Assembly (NCBI RefSeq): GCF_018139145.2
Contig: NC_059471.1
Coordinates: 67,590,020 to 67,654,019 of the forward strand
Length of the DNA: 64,000 bases
DNA from: Gymnogyps californianus
Taxonomy: Eukaryota > Chordata > Aves > Accipitriformes > Cathartidae
Direction: 5' to 3'
Part shown: positions 1-13,200 of the stretch, piece after piece
Layout of the letters: each line of letters opens with the position of its first letter
How positions within the stretch are numbered: position 1 is the stretch's first letter
Notes under the pieces: generated by a model
What the model was told of the DNA's origin: nothing
The model's input: only the letters and a program-made list of their open reading frames with translations
The model's database searches: none
Position numbers and translations under genes: made by a program

Positions 1-830
1 CAGGCTCTCCCACCGCCCGTCCGAGGCCGACAGCATCCAGGCGTGCTCCAGGGGGTCCAGGGCCACGGCGCCGGTGGTGCTCCCCTCCTCCTCGGCGGAG
101 GACGAGGCCACCGAGGCGCTGTCCGAGTCGCCGCCGCGGCTGCGGCCCCCCCCGGGGAGGGCACCGCGCTTCAGCTGGGGCGAGCCGCCCCGCGCCGCCT
201 CCCGCAGGCTCCTGCGGCCGCCCCCTGCGCCGCCGCCCCGGGGGCGCCCTCCGCCGCTCCCGCCTCCTCCGCCGGCGGAGGCCGCCCCGGGCCCGCCGCT
301 ACCGCAGTCTCCTCGCCGCCGCCTCCGCCGCGCCCGGGCGGCGGCCCCCGCCGGGAGCCCTTCCGCTGGCCTCCGGCCGCCGCCGGGCTCGGCCGGGGCG
401 GCTCGCCTCGCCGCCCCGCGGGCTGAGGGCGGCTGCCGGCATCCTCGCCCGCCGGCGGCGGCGGCGCCTCCTCAGCGCCCGCCTGCGGCGAGGGCGGCGG
501 GCTCGGCCGCTCCGCGCTGTCCCTCACCACCACCGCCGCCGCCTCCTTCTCCCCGGGGGTCAGGGCGGCGGCGGCGGCGGGGGGCTCCGGGGCGCAGTAC
601 CGGCGGCGGAGGTGCACGTACTTGACGCCGGTGCCAGGCTCCTGGCGCACGGTGGCCACGGCGTTGACCAGCTCCTTGAAGCGGTGGCGGGCGGCGGCGC
701 GGCGGCCGGGCTCTGGGGGGCTGAGCCAGTCCCGGAAATGCTCCAGCAGCTCCGCGTTGCGCGCCCGCCCGCCCCGCGCCGCCAGGAACCGCACCACCGA
801 CTCCTGCCGCAGCTCCGCCGGCTCCGCCAT
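1..830 (-). CDS. SOWAHC: SOWAHC (sosondowah ankyrin repeat domain family member C), 5' part, with an apparent frameshift
   Basis: Intronless gene read right to left; its 3' end lies outside the window. The start MAEPAELRQES at 830-828 has a good Kozak context (G at -3 and +4) and matches the family N-terminus better than the in-frame ATG at 944. Residues about 5-85 form the SOWAH (winged-helix-like) domain, with blocks VVRFLAARGGRARNAELLEH, RFKELVNAVATVR and GVKYVHLRRRYC. A low-complexity Ala/Pro/Gly linker follows, containing RKGSRR. The starting frame meets a TGA at 173-171. A different frame continues through SLREAARGGSPQLKR, DSDSASVASSSAEEE and LDPLEHAWMLSASDG to base 1. These later blocks match what I recall of human SOWAHC before its ankyrin repeats, so one base appears gained or lost between about 348 and 206. 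The ankyrin repeats would lie beyond base 1. The function of the family is poorly known. Gene identity is confident; I cannot tell whether the break is biological or an assembly error in GC-rich sequence. Confidence 0.88.
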
Positions 831-1239
831 CACCGCCCCTGCCCCATCGCGTCGCGCCGCCGCTCCTCCTGCTGCTGCTGCTGCGGGCGCGGCGGAGCCG
901 CTGCTGCCCGAGCCCCTCCTCCTGGCGGCGGCATGCCCCGGCAATCACTGCCGCGGCGGCGGCGCCGCGCCACCCTCCGGCCGGGAGGGGCCCGCGCGGC
1001 CGCCCCGCGCCACCAGCGCCCGCCTCCGCGGCACCGGAGCGGCTACGCCGCCCCGCTCCTCCCCCCCCCCCCCCCCCGCGTGGGGCCGCCGCGGCCCCGC
1101 CCGCCCGTGGCGCTGCCTCCGCCCGGCGGCCGGGAGCGCCCCGTCACGGCTGCCGGTGGGTGCGCGCCCTCTCCCCTCGGCGGCGGCTCCGCAACGCGCG
1201 TTTCCCTCCCTGCCTCGCCTCGCCTCGCCTCGCGGGGCT
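831..1239. promoter_or_regulatory. Putative bidirectional promoter between SOWAHC and SEPTIN10
   Basis: About 410 bp separates the two divergent start codons, all within the CpG island. It contains a run of 17 C (1061-1077), several GC-box-like blocks, and a pentanucleotide CTCGC repeat (about 1214-1233) just before the SEPTIN10 ATG. I see no clear TATA box, as is usual for CpG-island promoters. Both 5' UTRs must also lie here, unless there are further upstream non-coding exons. Transcription start sites cannot be placed from sequence alone. Confidence 0.65.
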
Positions 1240-1269
1240 ATGGCCGGTTCCCATGCCGCTCGGCAGCCG
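1240..1269 (+). CDS. SEPTIN10: SEPTIN10 coding exon 1
   Basis: Encodes [10 protein letters not shown]. The ATG has G at -3 and at +4. The donor GTAAGT follows at 1270, phase 0. It lies in the CpG island, as expected for a first exon, and the ten residues resemble the start of human SEPT10. It is the least conserved exon, so a different first exon in some transcripts is possible. Confidence 0.8.
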
Positions 1270-4200
1270 GTAAGTCCCCTCCGCGGTGCGGGAACGGGGA
1301 GGGGCGGGCGGGGAGCTCCGGCGACCGTTAACCGCCGTGGCGGCTGGTGGACACCCCCAGCCCCTGCGCTGTGGGTACCTGGTGGTGGGTGTCACCCCGG
1401 CGCGGCTCAGGGGACGGCTCCGGCAGCACCGGCGCCGGGGCGGGAAGGAGGGCGGCGGTTACAGCGTGCGGAGCGGTGGCGGTGCCCCTTGTACCGAGCT
1501 GCCCTCGCCAAGGCGGGGCCGGGGCTTGCCCCTGGGTCCGTGCTGGAGCAGCCGGCGGGGTGGCGCGGGTGAAGGCTGCCTCAGTGCGGGGCTTACGTTA
1601 GCGGGCGAAATGAAGCCTTGGCGTGCCGTTTTGGTTCCCGAAGTTGCCAGGCGTTTAAAAAACTTGTTTTTAAAGGATCTCGTTTTCAGGTGGCGGCCTT
1701 CTTAGAGCTCCCATAGCCTATCGCGTGTTTCACGTAATAGGTTGTAGCGCTCAGTCCTGGCTATTGAACAAATACTTTTGTTATGTATAATGGCAAAGCT
1801 GTCAGGTTCATGCTTTTAAGACGTGGAACCCATCCATACATTAGTGCTGGGGCATTAGCTCCGTTTTTGAACGTGAAATGATTCATTTATGACTTGAGTT
1901 TTCAGCTGTCTTACATCTCAGCAATGCAAAGCACAGAAGGGTTCTAGGAACAACTTGAAGTGGGAGGAATTTGGGGAAAAATCCTCCACGCTGGCTGTGT
2001 AGTTAGCTGCTTTTGCATTTTCTGGTAGCGGGAAGGTAGATAAAGTGCCTGTCTCCGGTAATTCCTGGCTCATTCCTGCTGCAGGGCTGTTACACCTCAG
2101 TTACGTGGGTAGAGCTGTCCCGTCAACCGAAAAAAATGGAAAACAACTGTTATTCTTTTGAAGTTTCCTTTCCTTGGAGTGATTGTCATCCGGGACAGTG
2201 TCTTGCCCTGGTTCTCGATGGCACACCCGAGGGAGCGGCGTGGGAGCAGGAGCATGAGAAGGAAAAGGGGCTGCTTTGAGTTCGGGTGCTGAAAGAGTTA
2301 TTTGTTGGACCATTGTTAAAGCCATCACAGGGCACGACCGCGTCCGGCCAACCTCTGCCGGAGAGTGAAAGGGCTTCATTCATGTTCCTCCGCTTGCTCA
2401 CAACTTGACTGTTGAGCATAGCTTGCTTTCTGTCGGGGCTCCCGCCCAGAGAGCTCCATTTCACACATATTCTCTCTAAGGCCTGTATGAATCCTTTGGA
2501 GTTGCAGTATAACGTAGCGCAATGCATTAACTTTATATAAGCTTTCTCTCTTCATACATAATATGTATATATAGCGAGGTGGAGAGTCAGTACTTCACAG
2601 CCTGGCTCTCACGGGAGACCGGAAAAATGTGGAAAGCATGAGAAACAATGCAAAATGGTTTTGCTGATTAATGTTTGCGTGAAGAGCGTGGGAAGATGCA
2701 GTAAATCAGCAAAAGTGAGTGAGAGCGGGATTGAGGGTTTGCTAAGCGGATAGATTTGGTAAGGGAAGAGAGAGAAGCATGTCCATGGAAAGCTTTACAG
2801 AGAATACTGTAAAAACAGAGGTATAACATAGTTCTGTAATGGAGGACGGTGATTTTGTTTTAGTTTTATAAATGTAAATAATGTAAATGTAATGATGTAA
2901 AATATGTTTATATTGACATCAAATAATATTTCCTGGTTTAACTCATGCTGTATAATTGTTAAAGTGTTTCTTACTACATTCTGGGAAAGATTTTGTTTTC
3001 AGCTGTTTTGCAAAAGAAATGTTAAATCACTCTTAGAATGCAGTCTGACCTTCTTCTATAAATCCGTTTACAATCAGACTGCACAAAGTCTGAAGTGCAA
3101 GTATTTAGTACTTCAGATTTTTGAAAATTTGACTTCTGGGAAAGTTCTGGTAGCCATTGCCCCTGTACAACAGCATACAGTGCTCATCATTGATTAATTA
3201 AAAAGAAGGAAAAAAAATAAATTCCTTGTTGCAAAGAGGCCTTCTGATAGCAACCGCCATTGTCGCATCCAAGGCCAGCGTTGCTTTCTCATTCGGACAA
3301 GGAACATCAACAACAAGGGGCTGATGTGGTCAAGGGTGATGAAGACCCTTGACTTACTACTCTTCAGGAAACACAATGCTGAAGTTGCATCAGGCACAGC
3401 TGAGCCAGCACAGCCAAAGAGGTGCAGATCTTCCGAAAGTGAGTGCAGTTGTGATACCAGTACTGATACCAGTGTGAATATTTTTCTGTGTCAAGGTTAT
3501 CTCGGAGGGCTGCACCAGATTTCCGTTTCTTTGTTCTCCCTTCCTTGAAAACACACAGGTCAAGAGAGGCCTTTCTGTGCAGACCACAAAACTGAACACT
3601 TTCTCCTTCTGCGTAGCAGTAGCTGATCAGTCCCATCTGAACCAGCACTGTCGTCATCCCCCTTTGCCTGGCACATGGACTGCTAGCTGTGAGGAACTGG
3701 TTTCTTTTCTATCATCAAGTCTTGATTCCCCGCCTGCTGCCTCTTGCCACATCTATCCATAGGCAGCAATGGAGGAACGGGTACTACATGTGCTAGATTT
3801 TCACGTTACTTAAACTTGGTGAAGAATTAACTTGAAGCCTGTTGGTGAAGGGATGCCTTAGTGGCATTTACAAATGAATACGCTGCTGTCTGTGAAATCA
3901 CCTCATCACAACTGGAAAACTAGCAAAGTGTCTCTGCTTGTTTGTTTGTTCCTAAATACCTCAAAATACAGTCCAGAAGTTGTCTTCAGTAGCAACCTGC
4001 ACGTTGTGCTCCCTGTTCTCTGCTGACAAGGCTGTCACTTTTTCCTCTGCCCATCCTGGGTGATTTCAGGGCATTCAGGAAGATTCTGTCCTGCCTTAGA
4101 TTTCTTCAGACAGAAACATAGGGCAAAAATGTCACCTCTTTTTTATTTTTTTAAGGTTCTTTCTAAGGTCTCTCCGTATATACATGTATGAAGGAAATCT

Positions 4201-7200
4201 TGTGGCGACCTATGGTTTGAGGCAACTTCAGCTGTCTTGTATGTTGAAGTGGGCTGGAAAAGGAAAATAGTTGGTGCACCAGAATGCTATGTAAGAAGGC
4301 ATTTGAAAGAGATAAGGGAAGAATCCTGGGCTTCTGATGTTTGGACCAATCCCTAGAAGTTGTCTACTGTTTCTGTCAGACTGAATAAATTACCTGATAA
4401 CTGTGAGTGAAATTGTCAAATGAGTTTTCATTGAATTGTCTTTTGGCCAATACTTTTTTTTCCTACACAATTTTTGGGGGGAATGTTTTGTTCCATACTT
4501 GACTCCTGTGTGTTGCTTTTTATTTTATAGAATAGACTGATGTATTCATTCCATGTAATTTTTAATGTATCTCCTTTCATACTCTGCGTCTTCATGGACT
4601 TTTCTTTCTTTGTTTTTTTTCTGCCTCATCCTCCTATATTTTCTGTTCTCTTCTGTTTTATTTTCCCAAGGTTTCTTTTCTGTTCCGTCTACTCATCCCA
4701 TCTGTTCTCTGTCTCTCATGCATGTATCAACATTGAGAGATGTCAATGGTATGCATGCCTACACCACACGTCTACATTTTAGATTTCGACTACCCAAAAA
4801 TGGAAAGTATCTTTCCACTTGCTTCAAAAATCTGTTTAGTTTCCTACTTACCTCATGTGTTATGAGGCAACAGCAACATTAATATTTACTGGATTAAATG
4901 TAACTTTGATTATTAGGAAAGTAATTGACTGTAAGAGAGTAATGCTATTTGTTATTGGAAGATTAAAATAGATTTTCTGCTTTAATGAATGTCCACACCT
5001 GTTCATGGTGGTGGAAAACTCAGGGCTCTGAAAGAGTCACATTTGGAGCGCCCACGTTTGGCACATTAACGTGTTGTTGTCCGCCCTCGTGGCTGATGCC
5101 CAGGCATCCTCCTGAGGGCCTCTGCTCAGCCTGCGTAGCCGCCTGGGCCTGGCAGGATCCTCACCTCCTGCCTAAGCACATGAATATTGATTGCTTTTTT
5201 CCTTCAAGCTTTGGAGGGCACATTTCAGTCGTCTCTACTAGCAGAGTGGCAAGCTAGCTATTTGCCTGGACTGCAAGTCTGGTTCTGCAGGAGGCTTATG
5301 CAGAGAGATGCGTGTAGTCTGAGACCCAGCTTTTGCTGTGGAATGGCCCAGTGTTGTGCAGTTTTAGTCTGAAATAGGTGGCAAATTTAAAAGGTAACTA
5401 GTTTTTTTTAGTTTGTTTCTGAAAGAAAAAAAACATTTTTTAAATGTTACTTTTGTCTCAGGCAATGATTTTTCTTTGCACACTGTTTTTAATGGGCAAG
5501 ATGACTTTATATAAACCAATATGCTTGATTAACTGAATTTGCAGAAATCCAGATGCAGTTCTGTGAAAGCTATGCTACCAACCCTTTAAAAAGAGGGACA
5601 GGAAAGGAGTGAGATGTGATTTGGACCATCTCAAATGATCTATATTGTGTGCTGTTTTGATGGAAGTATGGATTCTGAGAAAGCAGTGAGAAACAGGAAG
5701 TATTTACGGGAGTATTACAGCTCTCAGCATTCAGATTACAAGCTTTGAGTTACTCACTGAATAAAGTTGGATGAGATGCTGTCTTCAAGTGTAATTTAGC
5801 TGCTCCATCCAAAGGATACTAACTTGAAAAGACTGGCTAATCTGGTGACTTAATTGCTTTCAGCGTGATTTATATTTCTCAATTTTTGAGTTGTCACCAT
5901 TATTCTAAACTGGTGATATGGTAGTAGCTTGTTTTTCAAGTGGACGACATATTATTTCTTTGAGAAGTAGTAAGAATGCAGGCATCACGGGGTCAGTTTT
6001 GTGGGTTTAATTTCTCTGTGTATTTGTTAGACCGTAGCAGAGTGAAGCTGTATGAGGTGCTGGCATTGAGGGAGAGACATGTGATGCCCTTGGAAAATTT
6101 CAGAAGGAAAAACGTAGGCTATTGCTTTTCTATTAAGAGAATGCTCCAACTGATGTCAGATGGAAGAGGTTTGCAAAGTGATTCTTCCATAAGGAAGGTG
6201 GAGGGAGGCTGATCTCCAAATGAGAACAGTAGCTCTCAGTCCTGTAACGTTTGTTGCGTGGAAAACGGAAGTATAAACATGCAAGAATGTAGGCTTCTAA
6301 ATCAGCGTGACTGAGACTGTCTCAAGTGGAGCTGCACAATATTTCTTGAAAGTTTTGTAGTCTAAATTAAGAGCTTTTATTGCAGCATTTTTTGTGAAGC
6401 TGATTCCTGAAGACTCCTTTGTGTCTCAGGACAACTGTCTAAACAGTTTAATAGCAGTTAAAATCCCTAAAAAAGGTAGTTATATTTTTGAATAGAAATA
6501 GATTCTGCATCTTTCCGTCTCTAGCTTTTAAAATTTTGCTATTAATGTAGCGTTGAGGGTTTTTTTTGCGTGTGTGCGCTACCGGAAATCTCCTCATTAT
6601 ATGTACTGTGATCAAGTCAACTCTGGCCGTTTTCTTGAAAGAACTGTGTTTCTGTAGGCTATGTTTCTGTACTGTTTCTCTGTAAAAAATGTTTTTTGAG
6701 ACCCTGAATTATCCCTTTCTGATCATCTTTCAGTTTGCCAGTCTTCTCTTTAAAACAAGAACCTTAGGACAAGACATTAAAACATGTTCTCATGAATGAT
6801 ATAAATAGTATTATTTCTGCTTGAAATTCTTGTTCTCTCCTGTCCTTGTATGTTCCCCCGCTGACATTCTCATTGTCGGGTCACACTCAGCTTGGTGAAT
6901 GTATGAGGTTTTGGGGGGGGGTGGTGGTGGTGGTGGTTAGTTTTTTTGCTTTACTGTGTCATTACCTCTGACAGAAAGAACTAGAAAGAGTGATCTTGTG
7001 GTTAAGGTGCTAAATTACATGTGGGGTGAATGAGATTCATGTTCTTGCTCTCTTAGTCTTTCCCTTTATTATCTCAACTACTATCTTTGTGTCATCTCCG
7101 CATGCACAAAGTGAAGATGCTATGTCTCTTCCCCCCCGGGACAGCGCTGAAGAAAGCTGTGCATAAAACACAATTTCTCTATTGGGGAAGTTCTTCTAAA

Positions 7201-10200
7201 TACCAGGTTCTCTAAGCTGTTTTTACAACTTACCAGGACTTTTCTGTCTTGTGTCAATTTTTTGTCTTGTGTCTGAAATGACATAGAACTTGCCATGTAC
7301 TTTTATGTATTTACATTTCCAGAAAAATGGCTTTAATTTTCACTCATAACTGTGTAGTGTCATTAAATTAACTTTTATGTACTGAAGAAAGATGAAATAT
7401 GCTATCGTAAAATAGCAGCAAATTTGAGATGTCTCAGAATATCTTGGCAATTTGCATAAATACTTATTGCAGAAATTGTTACTTTCTTTCCTGACTGCAA
7501 TACATATCCATAATAAGCATCTTTGAGAGAAACTTAGAAATACAAAGAAATTAGCCATCTTGGACGTCTGATATGAATTTTTAAGTAGTGATACAGCCAG
7601 ATGTCTGTTGAGTTACAAGCATAGCCTTAGCTTTCTAAGCAAAGCACAGAGAAGGCACCTTGTTTTGCAAGTTTATTATTTCTCATTGTCCTCTGTTTCA
7701 CACAGAAATTTGGTCAAATTTTCAGTGATAAACAGCCAATATAGTAGTGGAAGAACTAATTATTGTTGATTTTCATTTCCAGAAAACAGTAAACTCTTGA
7801 GTTTAATTGCTAAATTGTAATTAATCTCTCCCTTCCTTTTGAAAACAAAGTTATGGAGTTAATGGCTATGAGGACTCCAGTCGTCTGTTTCTGGACTTAG
7901 CTTTATACAGCAAATACAGCTGTAATACCAGTTTCCTCAGCTAAATGCTTTTTAATCCTGACATAGTCTCTTGTGCATGATGTGGTAGTCATGCTAATGA
8001 CCTCTGGAAATGGTCAGTAAGGTTGTGGGTATCGGTGGTTTGTCCACTGAAATCCAAGTGGACTGGAAGGAAATAAAGTTCTTTCTGCTAGGGTTTTTTC
8101 TTGGAGAGTAACAAATGGCTATGGAGGGATTTTGAGGGTAGCCCAGCACGGTTTGGATTTAGGCTGGTGACATGAAGATGAAAGGCTTCCCTTCTACGGT
8201 TATGCTGAGGCTCTTGTGCTGGCTTTTGGTGTGGAGGCTTAATAGTTGGTTTTATAGGAACTGTCTTATATTGGTGGCGATAGAGGTGGTTTGAATATCA
8301 GAGTGTGTAACTATAGTTGTTAGATGTGCTGCCACTCTGTCTCAGATACACCGGTCTTTAAATGGATGGGATACTGACAGGTTTCAGTGTTTCTCAGCCC
8401 TTTTTAATAGTAATTTCCATATGGTAGAATACCTTGAGAAATTTCTTTTTCAGACATGCTTTGAATGAACTTTTTTTTTAATAGCCCTAAGATGTCATAT
8501 TTTCTCTTTAACTTGTTCGCTTTGCTTACATATTTTTCCTTATTATATTAGTCTAAAATGGGGTTATCTGATTATAATAGTCTAAAATGAGAGTTAGTGC
8601 AGTCTGTAGTCCCACACAAGAAGTCCTGTGCAAAACCAGAAGAGGATGAGTATTTGCTGTGAGGAACGTCCATATCCTTTTAGCTACAAGAATTCTGAAA
8701 CTAGCTATGCATACCTATTATAAAAGGTGGCACTGTTATGGGCTTGTAAGTGTTAAATAAAAAATTTCCTACAGTTGGCTATATACATGTTCCCATGAAC
8801 CAGTAACGGTTTGCAATTCCATGTGGATTGGAAACATAAGAGAAAGAATAGCATGGACCTGTCACTGTTTACACTTTTGATATGGAATGTTTGTTTAAAA
8901 ATACAGTTCATTTGTATGAACCAAGATATTTCCTTTTAGTCTTGTGCATTTTTAGTATGCTCATTGCCTTGATGTCATGATGCTAGATTGCTAGCTGACG
9001 TTTGAAAAGAAATGTGCACCTCTAGACATTTCCAATAACATATATATAATACTATCTCTTAGAGTTCTGGTGTGTAGATAATGTATTATTTTACATAAAT
9101 AACAATTTCAATTCCAGCTACTCAGAATGAGTTCTGATTGATAACATAGACCTTCCTGAGATTATGGTCTCTATTTTGAATTCTGCTGCTTAAATTGTTT
9201 TTAAATATTTTTTCTTCATTTCTAAGAGCAAACCAACTGTGATCTATTTTCTGTCTACAGTTTTCAGTTTACATTTTCAGTTGGACTCGTCTGCTTTATT
9301 TTGTTCATATTTCACGTTTGTTTTTTTTTTTGCAAAACATGGACTTCATTTTGAGCCTGCAAATAGTCCTGTAAAGTAAATTTGAATGTTTTCTCAAATC
9401 ATGGAATAAAGTTGATTTGACAGATCTTTTTTCAGAGTTTTGCTTTTCTTGGTTCCATGTAAATCATAAGGAATAAGTTCTAGCTTACTAGTAGCGTTTC
9501 ATTGTTGCCATTGCTAATTGCTTTGCAACTCACTTCACTAACATATTTTAAAATGATTTTTCTCTAGCAAAATGAAGGCTATCGAACTTTGTCCTTGTCC
9601 GGGCATGTTGGTTTTGGTGGTTTACCTGATCAACTGGTTAAAAAATCCATCAAGCAGGGCTTCTGCTTCAACATTCTTTGCATTGGTAAGTAGTATCTGG
9701 GTGGTTTAAGACTTTAGTAGTATACCCGTCCTTAGGAAGTGACTGAAATTTAAATCCAGTTGCAATGTTAAACTCTTTCTTTGATGTTAAGCATGAACTG
9801 TAATTCCACCCCTTCCCCTAGCTTTGCTTATTTGTATCCATCCTTTGTTTTTATATTTAGCATTTTCATAAACAATATGAAGACCAAAAATGTTGAAAAT
9901 GGATGCCATGCATTTATTGATTTATGGGCAGCTTCTTGGATTCTTTTGAATAAACTGGGCTACACTCTATTTTTACCATAACAGGGAGCTTCAGATCAAA
10001 AAATCCTGAAATTCCAAGGTGGTGTTACTGAAGTATTTCTATACTTATCAAATGTTTGCTCTAGTATTTCACCCTTATTCATAAAAACCCTGCATTGAAC
10101 CCCGTGGTTTCACAGCTAGTTACTTAGTTTTTTAAAATCTGTAGGAAATTAGTTCACACTTTTAAAGAAACCGAAGTGTCAAGAGACTGTTCTGCTTATT

Positions 10201-13200
10201 ACTCATTAGCAGGTAACTCTCTCTTATCTGTAGGATGAAAAAATTAACTAAAAGATACTTAGTGCTCATTATGAAAAAGGAATGCAGGCAACCATTTTGC
10301 TTGGAGAAATCAGTTGACAAGTTTTTGTGTAAATGAGCCAAGTTCCTGTGATAACACTTTCTATGCTTAGTAGGTATTTATTTGATGTGCAAAATGTCTT
10401 CCCCAACCCTTCTGTTTAACTTTAGGGGAAACTGGAAGTGGGAAATCAACCTTGATAAACAGTTTGTTTAACACCAATTTTGATGACCCTGTGTCAACGC
10501 ATTTTCTGCCAAGTGTACGACTTAGAGCCCAGACTTACGAACTCCAGGAAAGTAATGTTCTTTTGAAGCTGACCATTGTAAATACAGTGGGATTTGGTGA
10601 CCAGATAAACAAAGAAGATAGGTAAGTGCCCTTTTGTTGCTATGATATGCAGAAGTTTTGGTCTTCAATTGCAAGTTGTTTTTTCTTTGGGCTTTGTAGT
10701 AAATATTTGTCTTACATATGTTCCAAATATTTGGTTAACTGTTTTCTCTGTGTACCAAAGTAAACATGTTTTTCTTCTAGTGTAGGAAATGATTTGAGAA
10801 ATCAAATGAACTCTGCCCCTTTCTTTATGATATAATCTTTTATAAATGTATATAAATAAAATGTGCAATAGTGACTAGAGTTTCTTTTGGGGTGGAGGAA
10901 AGCAGGGAGAAGGTCAATGGGAGGCTTTTTAAACAACCAAACAGGTTATAAGGTACTGTAGGTTATATAGATTAGATCTACAGGGTTTTTAACAATTTGA
11001 TTGGAACATATTGAAGACCTTAAACTGGAAGGAACGTCACATGGATTACTGAAGGCCTTTGTTTTTTACGTTGGACAGCTTAATCAGAAGATGTAGAGGT
11101 ACCATGCTAGTGTCTTTCAGAACTTTTTTTGAGTCTCTCCTTTTATGAATTGAAGATTTTAAAATATTGAACTGTCTCTCAGCAGGTTTTGTTTCTTTCA
11201 CCTTAATTGTAAAAAATTGTAGCAATCCTTTGTGCTATATGAGTGCCTAAATGGTGGTAATCATGAATGAAGGTTAGAGAGTGACATGATTATCATGAGA
11301 GCTATGGCTTATGATATGACTGGGAAATAGCTACTGCTAGTGACTTGGATGAATGAGATGCAAGTAGATATTAGTATATATATTAGAGGTTTTGATCTGT
11401 GGCATAGGAGCCGCCTTTTAGTCCTTTTAATTTTGTGTGTAACAACTACTCTGATTTTGATAGCATTTGATCTGGTTTATAAACTTTGTGTAGCAGCAGT
11501 AATATAAGGGCATGCTGCTTGTACATCTAGCAACACTTTCTTTTAGAAAGCAGATTATAATCTGGTTTTAAGTAGGATAAAGTGTACTTAAACTGTACTT
11601 ATTGCAAATCAGATTTACATTCTTCTCTTACATTCCTCCTTTTCAATTTTTGTCTATTGTTTAAGAGCTCTCTCATGTACAGTACTTCATCTTCAGAAGA
11701 TAAAGGAGGTCCTATTTCTTGGTACTGGTAATTGCATGTTCTTTCTTTACTTGTATTGTATCTAAGAGTTTCTTGTATCTTCCTTGTATCTAAGAGTTCT
11801 GCAGTTGCACAGCTTGATTGCAAAAATTTATAAAACATCACTTGGGAAGATTGGTGATAATCATAACTAACTTTATGTAGCTTTTTTTCACTAATAGTAG
11901 CTAGGAAATGTTTTATCTGTGTTAGGTACACAGCTCTTTTTTGAGTAGCCTTTCAGAAATTAAGATTACTCTGTACATTTAATTTTCTGCTGTACTGGGT
12001 AGATACTTGAGCAGCCTTTTGACATGTAAAGCAAAAATCCACAAAACAATACAAGAATTCCTTTCTTAGTCTGGCTCTGTTTAGGAGTAGCTAATCTCTG
12101 GTTGTTAAATTTTATTTCTTACAGCTATCAACCAATAGTGGATTATATAGATGCACAGTTTGAAGCCTATCTCCAGGAAGAACTGAAAATTAAACGTTCT
12201 TTATTTAGCTACCATGATACTCGCATCCATGTCTGCCTCTATTTCATTTCACCTACAGGCCATTCCCTAAAAACCCTAGATTTGTTAACCATGAAAAGCC
12301 TAGACAGCAAGGTAAGACTTTGAAACAGAGTTCCAAGAATTTGTTGTATTTTCTGAAGCATCTTGCAGCTTTTAGATCCTCTACCACCTTTCAGTTCTTT
12401 ATCTGTGTGTTTGATTTTGGTCTGGTGTACCTTAAGTTTGGAATAAATTGGTTCCGAAAGTAGCTTGCAGTTCATCACCTGTTTATTTACAAATCACAAG
12501 GAGAGAGAGAGACATCCAGCAAGAACGTTGAAAAAAGAAGCACAACAAGGTTTAAAAAAAAAGTAAAAAAAATTAGAACCACACCAACTGTACTTTAAAC
12601 AACCTGTTAACATTGTATTGTGGTTGGATAGGGTACCCTCCATGAGTGCTGTAATATTTCTAATTAAGCTTGTTTATAGTTCACTATCGAGTTTTGGGAC
12701 TGCTGGAAAGTTGGCATATAAAAAGCTTGGCAGCACTACCAAGATCTTTGTTATAGATAACTGAAGAGGCAAATGCCATGAACAGAACACCCTGCCAGGA
12801 TGGCTTTTTCTAAGATAGGCTGCATTAGTGTTTTAAACTTCACATCTTGATTTGTTTTGAAAGCTTTAAAATAGCAGTTTCCAGTGTGATTACTTGCACT
12901 TTCTAAATTCTTAACTTTCTTCCTGTGATGGGGCTGTATGAACTGGATGAAGCTAAATGTTTAACCCATTTTAAGAAACCTTACATCATTTGGATTTAAT
13001 TTGTTGAAATTTTGAGAAATTTGAAAACTTAAATGCATTTGCTGTTCCTCTAGCCCTTTCCTTTGTGCTTTACTAGAGCCTCTCCTGCTAAATTTTCTTT
13101 CTGCATTTTCTTGTTCGTGAGATATTTCTTCAAGATAACAAGGATCACATCAGCTGTCTATTCCACATTTGCGATTGATAAGCACATTTGGTATTTTTGT

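Larger units (their letters stand above)
1..1600. other. CpG island over the SOWAHC and SEPTIN10 5' ends
   Basis: The first 1.6 kb is extremely GC-rich and dense in CpG, in sharp contrast to the AT-rich sequence after about 1700. It covers the SOWAHC coding region and the first coding exon and start of intron 1 of SEPTIN10. Overlapping GC-rich ORFs on both strands here are by-products of the composition. Confidence 0.9.

Noticed and set aside
831..944. Upstream in-frame ATG of SOWAHC at 944
   Set aside because: It would add an Ala/Arg-rich extension not expected in the family; the ATG at 830 matches the known N-terminus and has a good Kozak context.
43..1705. Several long plus-strand and secondary minus-strand ORFs in the CpG island
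   Set aside because: They overlap the SOWAHC coding region or the promoter, are made of Ala/Pro/Gly/Arg runs, and arise from GC-rich sequence with few stop codons.
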